Assembly: GCA_964019055.1 (NCBI GenBank)
Contig: OZ025207.1
Location: 14,349,357 to 14,413,356, forward strand
Direction of reading: 5' to 3'
DNA: 64,000 nt
Origin: Anthopleura xanthogrammica
Lineage: Eukaryota > Cnidaria > Anthozoa > Actiniaria > Actiniidae
Part shown: in pieces, positions 56,288 through 64,000 of the stretch
How positions within the stretch are numbered: the stretch's first letter is position 1
Layout: every line of letters starts with the position of its first letter
Translations under genes and position numbers: made by a program
Notes under the pieces: generated by a model
Databases searched by the model: none
What the model saw: only the letters and a program-made list of their open reading frames with translations
Told to the model about the DNA's origin: nothing

Positions 56288-56479
56288 CTTTGAAACGTTT
56301 TTATGCCTTCTTCACCTTGTTGCTTTAGCTTGCGTTACATAAGATTGGATGAACAAGGCGTGACCGAATTTTAAGCCAATCAAGGCAAACAAATCAATCA
56401 AGGCAAATAAACTCTAGCCTGCTTACGTAGCGGCGCATTTTGTTTTTTGGGGGGGAGGGAGACTGGGGAAGAGGGAAAG

Positions 56480-56623
56480 TGAGGGAGCATTGCAAAACTC
56501 TACAAAGCGTTCCTTCTCGGTTTACCTTCTGGCATAGTTCTTTGACGGCCTTTGACTGGATTCTTGGATCATACTGAACCTTACTGTCTGACGTGCAGCT
56601 GATTTTGTGTGTCGATAATTAGG
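56480..56623 (+). other. Putative non-coding first exon of ACS copy A
   Basis: This stretch (tacaaagcgttccttctcgg to gtgtgtcgata) is conserved with 61900-62016 upstream of copy B. In both cases it ends at a donor-like gtatgt or gtatga. Together with acceptors at 58360 and 63315 it predicts a 5'UTR exon and intron. The 5' end is a guess, and RNA evidence is needed. Confidence 0.45.
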
Positions 56624-56931
56624 GTATGTACGTAAAGAAATTTGGTTGTGAATAGAGTCGAAGAACTAGACAATCACAGAAGCAATACCGAGTCATGGCT
56701 TAGACCCAGGCTTAGAGTGCTTTCCATGTTGATGCTACCTCGATCGACACCTGAGCAGAGACGTCGGCATTTTCGGCTTCCGTCAGTCAAGAAATTACTA
56801 ACATAGATCGTTGTAAATTTGGTGGATGGATGAGCAAAGTCGATCGACAAAACGTGTTGTGTCTGGATCGCAGGAACATGAGCAGTGCTACTATAACTTT
56901 GTTACGCATGATAAGCATAAAGTGTTCGTTA

Positions 56932-57213
56932 TGCATGAGTCAATGTAAACCCCGAAAAAACTGGGAAAACAGTTTCTTCCATTTGTGCATGCATTTTTTC
57001 ATCTATTAAAAGTTTGCATGCTTTCGTTTTTGAAGTTCTGTCTGCTCTCATTATATACTTTATATTGATTTTTTTTGTCCCCAGGTGGTGGGGGTTTTGA
57101 AGCTAAAAACAAGCCCCAGGGTCAGGGAATTTTTCCTCATTTGATACCATGCTTTTTACAAATCCCCACCTTGTTCCGGGGTGGGGGGGTCGGGGTTTAC
57201 ATTGACTCATGCA
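56932..57213. mobile_element. PIF/Harbinger-type MITE in copy A
   Basis: A 24-bp perfect terminal inverted repeat: tgcatgagtcaatgtaaacc at the left, ggtttacattgactcatgca at the right. It has TTA target duplications at 56929-56931 and 57214-57216. The orthologous site near 62290 in copy B is empty. A 3-bp TTA/TAA duplication is typical of PIF/Harbinger. Confidence 0.85.
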
Positions 57214-57218
57214 TTAGT

Positions 57219-57849
57219 CCAAGGGCACTAGGACACCCGAAATAGTCATTTATACATACACCTACTTGCAAAAAGGTTGTCATAGAAAAATTGAAAAATA
57301 CACTTTAGTACTTTAGTGAATTAGTAAATTTGCAGATTAGGAATAAATTATCAGTGACGTCAGACTCGCGGGCGCCCGAATCAGATAATTCCACGTAACG
57401 CCAGGCAGCACTAGAATTTCTGGTCTTAGTTACGATCTATGGTCGTCCGAACGTTTCAAAATTCGCTAAATAAAATTCGTTGTCCCTAACTTGCAATCGC
57501 TGTCGCTATATAGCTATTCCTTGTCGCTAACTTAGTCGTTGTCGCTAAAAAGCAATTCCTTATCGCTAGAATGTGCATTCACTGTCGCTAAATTGTTATT
57601 CCTTGTCGCTAACTTACAGTCGCTAAATTGTGCAGTCGCTGTCGCTAGTTTGCAGGCAGGTTTGAATAATACTGACTACGCGACCACGCGATATCTATTA
57701 CGTCACTAATATCTTACCATCTCCTAGAATCACTCTAAAGCACAATTAATAGAAGCCAGAGAACAAGAATATAAATCACGTGCAATCGAATCATAAACAA
57801 AGAACAACTTATATATAAATTACTATTTCGGGTGTCCTAGTGCCCTTGG
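57219..57849. mobile_element. Unclassified TIR transposon in copy A
   Basis: The left end ccaagggcactaggacaccc pairs with gggtgtcctagtgcccttgg at the right; the perfect inverted repeat is about 28 bp. TTAGT flanks both sides (57214-57218, 57850-57854). The interior (about 57475-57650) holds degenerate tgtcgctaa repeats. It is absent from copy B. Confidence 0.85.
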
Positions 57850-58358
57850 TTAGTCGTATGAGCCGGCAAACATGTATACGGAGCATAGATGAAATTCAAG
57901 AAATCTAGGAATATTTATTGCTTCATTAGTATAAGAAAAACTAGGCACTAGACTAGGTACAAAAGTTAACATCCTTGCAAGAGATCCTTAGTTGTAAATG
58001 TTGAATTTTATTGACTTTGACGTGACGTCAGTGGTTCATTAGCCTCCTTAACAGACGTTCTTAGGGTCGTCACGTCGTCACGCAACGTTTCTGGGGAGAG
58101 AAGTATTGCGTGACGACCCTAAGAGCGTTGCGAGACAAGTTGCAGAGAAAATTGCTTCGTGTAATCACGCCTTTACATGGCACAATTTCGTCCTGAAACT
58201 TTTTGGCGAGACAAGTTTCGGTTGCACGAGGAGAAAGCAGTTGAGTTTCGTTGTTGTGTTTCCGCCAAGAGTGTTTTCTTATTGTCGGCATCCTTCGGAT
58301 AGCACTCCACATTTCACAACCATTTCTTAAATTGCTGCATATTTTTGTTTTTCCACTC

Positions 58359-58360
58359 AG
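58359..58360 (+). other. Candidate splice acceptor before ACS copy A
   Basis: Pyrimidine-rich tttttgtttttccactcag ends 30 nt before the ATG. The identical arrangement occurs at 63315 before copy B, supporting a 5'UTR intron in both genes. Confidence 0.6.
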
Positions 58361-58390
58361 GAGTATCTAGAGAGACAAGGGATTGTTAAA

Positions 58391-60115
58391 ATGAGTTATC
58401 TACACGTACCAGCAACTGATCCATTCGAGTACCGCACACCAATGCAGCTCTTTGATATCCATGCCGACATCCATCCAGAACGCGAAGTGTTCGTGCTCTA
58501 TGACTATAGTGGCAAGCGATCTAGCTACACGTTCAGGGAGATTCAACAAAAAACCTTGTTTTTAGCTGCGTCCTTCCTAAAACTTGGCTGGAAGCGAGGT
58601 CACAGGGTCATCATAATGATCCCTAATAGTATTGAATTCCTGGTAAGTTACATGGCTCTTCTTCGGCTAGGTGTCATCGCCATCCTTTCCCCTGCCTCGG
58701 GAAACACTATTGATGATGTTTCTTACTTGCTGGAGTCGTCAAAGAGTCAGGGGATTGTTCTTCACGCATCTACAGATGAGCCATTCAATAAAAAGCTTAT
58801 TGAGTGTCTGGATAAGCTTTTTGAAAGCAAAAAGGTCGTGTGGATAGAAGCGCAGAATGCTGGAATATCCGAGAGCGAGTATAGCCACTACGATGATCTC
58901 CTGAAAGCAGGTCAGCAATTAGATCTTAACGAGGTCTTAAAGGAACAAAGCGAAGGTCAAATGGAGGATCCGGCTATTGTGATGTTCACTTCCGGTAGCA
59001 CCGGCCGACCGAAAGGAGCTCAACACGCAAATCATTTAATCGTGAATGCGACAATCATTGGAGGAGTTCATGGCTGTGGAATACCGCTGACAAGTAAAGA
59101 CCACAATGCTGAGTGCCGCGTATTTACAGACAGACCTTTTCCGTGGGTTGGGACGCAAGGCGCAGGAATCATGTTTGGGATCCTAAACGGTTGCACTCTC
59201 GTAGCTATTCCCGCCATGAAATCCATGAATGAATGCGACATCGATTTTGTACTGAGAGTCTTGCAGGACGAGAGGTGTAACCACGCCCTTTTGATGGCAT
59301 ATATCATAATGGACATCATCAATCACCCAGATATCAACAAGTATGACATCAGCAGCTTGAAATCAATATACACTGGTGGGCAGCCAATACATCACTCTAT
59401 CATAACAAAACTGATGTCCAGGTTGCCAAAACAATGCACACTGTTAAAGTTATATGGACAGAGTGAAATCCTGTTTGTGGCTTACCAAGTTGTTGAAGAT
59501 CCCTGTTACGAAGGGCTAGATCTAATGCCAGGAGTTGAGCTGAAGATTGTTAACGAAGACAAGAAGCTCGTGCCAGTTGGTCAAGTGGGTGAAATATGCA
59601 TCAGGTCACCAGTTATAAATTCCTTTCTCGGATATCTTGAAAATCCCGAAGCATCAAAAAAGACCATTTCCCCAACAGGTTGGGTCCATACAAGCGATAT
59701 GGGATTCATTGATGATAAAGGTAAGCTAATTATCAGTGGACGCTGCGCTGACGTTATCAGAAGAGTAGCACAGAAGGTTTTCCCTGTTGAGGTTGAAAGA
59801 GTATTAATCAAGTACCCGCATGTTCAAGACGTCATAGTAGTTGGTGTCCCGGATGATCGGTTGTTCGAAGAGTTGTGCGCATGCGTCATCCCCAAAGAAA
59901 ATAGCACTTTGGAATCGGATTCAAAGGCCTTCGAGGATTGGATGACTCATCAATGGACACCGAGTGAAACTGGGTTAGAATTGAAGCCTAAATATCTACT
60001 CTTTATGAAAAAATTCCCCAAGACCGGTACAGGCAAAACAGACCGCAAAACAATCAAGGCTACAGCCATGCAAAAGCTACAGTTACGTTACTTGTCACAC
60101 TACTTGAACGAATAG
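58391..60115 (+). CDS. Acyl-CoA synthetase-like enzyme (ANL superfamily), copy A
   Basis: 574 codons uninterrupted by introns. ANL-superfamily enzymes adenylate a carboxylic acid with ATP and usually pass it to CoA. Motifs in order: A3 phosphate loop TSGSTGRPKG (200-209), A5 YGQSE (355-359), A7 HTSDMGF (433-439), A8 hinge GRCADVIRR (450-458) and A10 PKTGTGKTDR (543-552) with catalytic-type K549. After the hinge, the usual GGENIYP-like segment reads RVAQKVFP, which is unusual. The length fits medium-chain/ACSF2-type synthetases. There is no PTS1 (ends YLNE) and no clear mitochondrial presequence. The substrate cannot be told. It has a tandem partner starting 4,955 bp downstream, and its 5'UTR intron is loaded with transposons. 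Confidence 0.93.
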   Translation: MSYLHVPATDPFEYRTPMQLFDIHADIHPEREVFVLYDYSGKRSSYTFREIQQKTLFLAASFLKLGWKRGHRVIIMIPNSIEFLVSYMALLRLGVIAILSPASGNTIDDVSYLLESSKSQGIVLHASTDEPFNKKLIECLDKLFESKKVVWIEAQNAGISESEYSHYDDLLKAGQQLDLNEVLKEQSEGQMEDPAIVMFTSGSTGRPKGAQHANHLIVNATIIGGVHGCGIPLTSKDHNAECRVFTDRPFPWVGTQGAGIMFGILNGCTLVAIPAMKSMNECDIDFVLRVLQDERCNHALLMAYIIMDIINHPDINKYDISSLKSIYTGGQPIHHSIITKLMSRLPKQCTLLKLYGQSEILFVAYQVVEDPCYEGLDLMPGVELKIVNEDKKLVPVGQVGEICIRSPVINSFLGYLENPEASKKTISPTGWVHTSDMGFIDDKGKLIISGRCADVIRRVAQKVFPVEVERVLIKYPHVQDVIVVGVPDDRLFEELCACVIPKENSTLESDSKAFEDWMTHQWTPSETGLELKPKYLLFMKKFPKTGTGKTDRKTIKATAMQKLQLRYLSHYLNE

Positions 60116-61815
60116 TGTTCGATGTGACTCCCATGGCTCCCTGAAAAGAACTGAGCAAGAAGTGGAGCAGAAGAATGAATACATGTAGGGAACATTCATT
60201 ACTGGGTTGCTATGGTAGCAAACCAGTCTTAAAATGAGATCCGTTTTTCGGGCGTCAGGTAGACCATAATTTCACACGTCATGATTGGTCGAGAACTTGT
60301 AAACAATGTCCAATGTCCAATGAAGTTGCCACACGACATCGAGGACGACGTATTTATAGCTTTTAGTGTTGTGTCACTATAAATTCATTCGTTCAGGGTT
60401 CGTGAAGTACTACTTTGTCTGTAGGCATGTTGCGTACTATTGTCTTTAGGTTTTTTAACGCTACGCTTAAACTACTTACAAACACACACGCCGTACGTGG
60501 TAGACACACACTAAAAGATGTTATTGAGCGATTTTGGAACGGGTTGGTCCACATACTCAAAGAGAGAAGTCTGAGAATCTATGAGCTATCTTTGAGAATC
60601 TATGAGCAAACTACGGTATGAGAATCGTAGAACTAGACAAACTAGTCAAAATAGACTAAGATAATCTATAAACTACCTAGCTATGATCAAACTAGATCTT
60701 ACCAGATCTCAGATACAAAAAAATATACTGAGACAAACTACAGAACGAGAGACAAACTACAGAACGAGAGACAAACTACAAAACGGGTGACAAACAAAGC
60801 TTTGATGAAAGCTGTCTCCAAGAACTTGTAGAAGTCAGACGAGCTGATAGTGATCTACAAGAAAGCGAACTGCCAAGACTCCTTGTTGAATATTTTCATT
60901 TATGAAAATACAGAAAACAAAAACTGAGGGAAAAACAAATGACCAGTTAAACACATTTTGGCTAAGAGTATTTACATTGATAAAACGTTTGTTTTGCAGC
61001 GAACAGTTTCGATACTGAAATAGATATGTTTATTTCATCAGCTAGTCTTGAAAGGTACTCTAGTAGGTCAAGTAGAAATATAATATGCGTTGACAAGTCA
61101 GTAACGCAACACTAATGTCTTACTAGAATTTAAAATGTTTTTAATAAAGGGGGACTTTGAACCCAAAAGGAACACTTTGGTAAGAAATAATAGAATATAT
61201 AGGATTGGTGAGTGGGGGAGCTCTCGCACAGGCAACCCAGTGAACGCTCCAAGAGCGTCTAGTTTTACATTTAAAACTGATTGATAGTTATATATATAGT
61301 TCTCTCGAAATCCTTTAATCTATAAATATAGTGCATCGAGATTTATGATTCTGTTCTGAACTCCTAACGATGAAAAATAGAATTGAAGCTGTCTGACAGA
61401 AGATAAAATGGCCGAGAGCCAGCACTACCAGCCTTGTAATCAGTACGGCGCATTTCAGTCAAGGATTTTCTAACGTTTCATATCGGATTAAAGTTCTGAA
61501 AGTTCATTTGATTTTTTCATTCCTTTTTTATCATTCGACTTTGTCTTACTTTTGTCGTCTTGTTTTCTTTTTCGTTTTGTATTATAATTCAGTTTTATTT
61601 TCCATTTTATTTACGTCTTTCCTTCAGTTCTATTTCTTTTTCTTCTTTTTCTTCTTTTTGTATTGCCTCTTCTTTTAATTTTCTTTGATCGTTTCCTTTT
61701 ATTTAATTTTCGACTTACTTTTCTTTCGCTATTTCTTTTTCTATTGTTTTCTTTTCCCCGTAGGAGTTTCCGCACATTAATCCCCTCTCCCCTCCCCTCC
61801 CCAGGAAATTCTCCT
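60116..61815. other. Interval between the ACS copies
   Basis: No gene is recognised. Near 60730-60795 a ~20-bp unit (agacaaactacagaacgag) is repeated about three times. T/C-rich sequence fills 61500-61800. The right border is where similarity to the upstream block of copy A begins. Confidence 0.45.
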
Positions 61816-63345
61816 CTTCACCCTGTCACTAGCTTGCGTTACGGCTACGCTCTGTACGTGAAACGGAGAAGGGTCTGGGTCAACGAGAACTGAGACAGGC
61901 AAAGTCTACAAAGCGCCCCTTCTCGGTTTACGTTCTCGCATTGTTCTTTGACTGGATTCTTGTATTATACCGAGTACGATTTGACGTTCAGCTGATTTCG
62001 TGTGTCGATATCAAAGGTATGAAGGTTACGAAGTTTTATCGTGTATATAGACAATCACGAAAGCAATACTGAGTCATGGCTTAGACCCGGGTTTAGCCGA
62101 GTGCCTATCCATATTTAAGCGGAGACGTCGGCATTTTCGGCTTCCGTCAGTCAAGAAATTACTAACATAGATCGTTGTAAATTTGGTGGATGGATGAGCA
62201 AATACGATCAACAAAACGTGCCGCGTCTGGATCGCAGGAACATGAGCAGTGCTACTATAACTTTGTTACGCATGATAAGCATAACGTGTTCATTAGTCGT
62301 ATGAGCCGGCAAACATGTATACGTAGCATACAAGAAATTCAAGAAATCTAGCAATATTTAGTGCTTAATTCGTATAAGAATTGTGGCCTTATTCTAAAAC
62401 CAGGCACTATAGGGTAGGTACAAACGATAATAAGCTTGCAAGACATCTTTTGTAGATGATCATGTATTAATCAGGCCATCACATGAATCACTGACCTCAT
62501 GGAAATGCAATATTTCTCGTGGATGCGTGAAGCGTAGAAGAGAGTTGTTATGAAGAGTCTGAATATGCAAATGTGTATTGAATTCACGTCACAGGTAGCC
62601 TCCTACGCAGACGCTCTTAGGGTCGTCACGCAATCTGCAAAGGAGGCTACGTCACAGGCAGCCTAAACAAGGTTCCTGCATGTGTATGGTGGGAATGTAT
62701 GGGAGTTGGGATGAAGGGATGAAAATGAAACGTTTCGCGGAATTATTTGTTTTGAAACTTATAATAATAATATTAATAATAATATTATTAATAATAATAA
62801 TAATATTAATAATAATAATAATAATGATAATAATAATAATAAAAAAATAAAAGTAATAATGATAACAGCTTTATTAAACCAAACTTGAGAAAAAACTTGC
62901 TTGAGTCGTTGTATCTTGTCCAGTCTTGTTCAGCAAATTTTACTGATTTGCTTCAACGTCGCAAAGTCAGTGAGAGAGGGTAAGCAACCACAACAGCGAG
63001 TAGCCAATTACTGGGGACCATTTCTATCGAGTATAGGCATAGGCTAGGGCAATGCTGGAAATAATGTGATGCTCTCAGTCAAAAAATGCGACTTTTCCAT
63101 GTACCACTGACTAGAATTGAGTGGCATTTCTTAAAGTTGTTGCAGGAAATGTTCGTACGTGTGACATCGCTCGAAACGTTTATCTCTAGCACAGACGCGC
63201 GCAACAGCTCCGTTTTTTCGCGACTCTTTTCATCCTGTCCATGTATAGTTACTGATCCGCATGTCACAAGGCAAGCATTTCTTAAATTGCTGTATATTTT
63301 TGTTTTTCCACTCAGGAGTGTCCACAGCGACAAGTGATTGTTAAA
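61816..63345 (+). repeat. Upstream block of ACS copy B, duplicate of 56309-58390
   Basis: Matching islands: 61816 with 56309; 61900-62016 with 56487-56623; 62070-62295 with 56693-56930; 62295-62420 with 57850-57975; 62604-62630 with 58052-58075; 63277-63345 with 58313-58390. Intervening parts have diverged, and the two transposons of copy A are missing. This is the 5' half of a tandem segmental duplication of about 5 kb. Confidence 0.8.
62757..62850. repeat. (AAT)n microsatellite
   Basis: A run of aat/ata trinucleotides with a few interruptions inside the presumed 5'UTR intron of copy B. It is absent from copy A. Confidence 0.93.
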
Positions 63346-64000
63346 ATGAGTTATCTACATGTACCAGCAGAGGAGCCATTCGAGTACCGCACACCAATGC
63401 AGCTCTTTGATATCCATGCCGACATCCATCCAGAACGCGAAGTTTTCGTGCTCTATGACAATAGTGGCAAGCGATCTAGCTACGCCTTCAAGGAGATTCA
63501 ACAAAAAACCTTGTTTTTAGCTGCGTCCTTCCTAAAACTTGGCTGGAAACGAGGTCACAGGGTCATCATAATGATCCCTAATAGTATTGAATTCCTGATA
63601 AGTTACATGGCTCTTCTTCGGCTAGGTGTCATCGCCATCCTTTCCCCTGCCTCGGGAAACACTATTGATGATGTTTCTTACTTGCTTGAGTCGTCAAAGA
63701 GTCAGGGGATTGTTCTTCACGCATCTACAGATGAGCCATTCATTAAAAAGCTTATTGAATGTCTGGATAAGCTTTTTGAAAGCAAAAAGGTCGTGTTGGT
63801 AGAAAGGAAGAATGCTGGAATATCCGAGAGAGAGTATAGCCACTACGACGATCTCCTGAAAGCAGGTCAGCAGTTAGACCTTAACGAGGTCTTCAAGGAA
63901 CAAAGCGAAGGTCAAATGGAAGATCCGGCTATTGTGATGTTCACTTCCGGTAGCACCGGCCGACCGAAAGGACCTCAACACGCAAATCATTTAATCGTGA
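63346..64000 (+). CDS. Acyl-CoA synthetase-like enzyme, copy B (cut by window end)
   Basis: 218 codons are open from ATG 63346 to the window edge, with no stop or frameshift, and are nearly identical to copy A. Substitutions include the N-terminal AEEPFEYR versus ATDPFEYR and VLVERK versus VWIEAQ. A proline follows the TSGSTGRPKG loop where copy A has alanine. Most of the protein is intact, so it looks like a functional young paralogue; the catalytic half lies outside the window. Confidence 0.9.
   Translation, partial: MSYLHVPAEEPFEYRTPMQLFDIHADIHPEREVFVLYDNSGKRSSYAFKEIQQKTLFLAASFLKLGWKRGHRVIIMIPNSIEFLISYMALLRLGVIAILSPASGNTIDDVSYLLESSKSQGIVLHASTDEPFIKKLIECLDKLFESKKVVLVERKNAGISEREYSHYDDLLKAGQQLDLNEVFKEQSEGQMEDPAIVMFTSGSTGRPKGPQHANHLIV

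Overview
The window is animal nuclear DNA, most likely from a cnidarian and probably an anthozoan (sea anemone or coral). It is AT-rich, its housekeeping genes are split by GT-AG introns of roughly 0.4-2.5 kb, its GPCR genes are single-exon, and it is dense in foldback MITEs, tRNA-derived SINEs, a CR1/L2-like LINE remnant, a Penelope-like element and minisatellites. The clade is an inference from gene architecture and repeat types; no species can be named from this sequence.

Layout. 1-19.2 kb has no convincing host gene. It holds tandem arrays (units of 48, 85, 42, 72, 73 and 32 bp), foldback elements, and a 5'-truncated LINE sitting inside a 73-bp array. 19.3-20.4 kb is an intronless class A GPCR (360 aa) just behind a TATA box. 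20.4-32.4 kb is gene-poor and includes a 57-bp satellite that matches the tail of a SINE found elsewhere in the window. 32.4-34.35 kb is a second intronless GPCR (639 aa), peptide-receptor-like, whose cytoplasmic tail carries nine 30-residue repeats. 35.8-42.0 kb (minus) is a six-exon MPPE1/PGAP5-type GPI-remodelling phosphoesterase (400 aa). 43.2-52.1 kb (minus) is a seven-exon adenosylhomocysteinase (434 aa), with a Penelope-like element in its last intron. 53.2-53.8 kb is a MYPT/PPP1R27-like ankyrin protein, head-to-head with AHCY. From 56.3 kb to the end lies a tandem segmental duplication of an acyl-CoA synthetase-like gene: copy A is complete (574 aa) and copy B is cut by the window edge. 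Both copies appear to have a non-coding first exon and a 5'UTR intron. In copy A that intron carries two transposons that are absent from copy B.

How the genes relate. They do not form one pathway. AHCY clears S-adenosylhomocysteine after methylation, MPPE1 trims GPI anchors in the early secretory pathway, the ACS pair activates carboxylic acids, and the two GPCRs are separate signalling genes. The distinctive content is the repeated GPCR tail and an unusually legible record of nested transposition and repeat birth. All exon boundaries were read by eye from reading frame, GT/AG signals and remembered family conservation; no alignment or database search was run.
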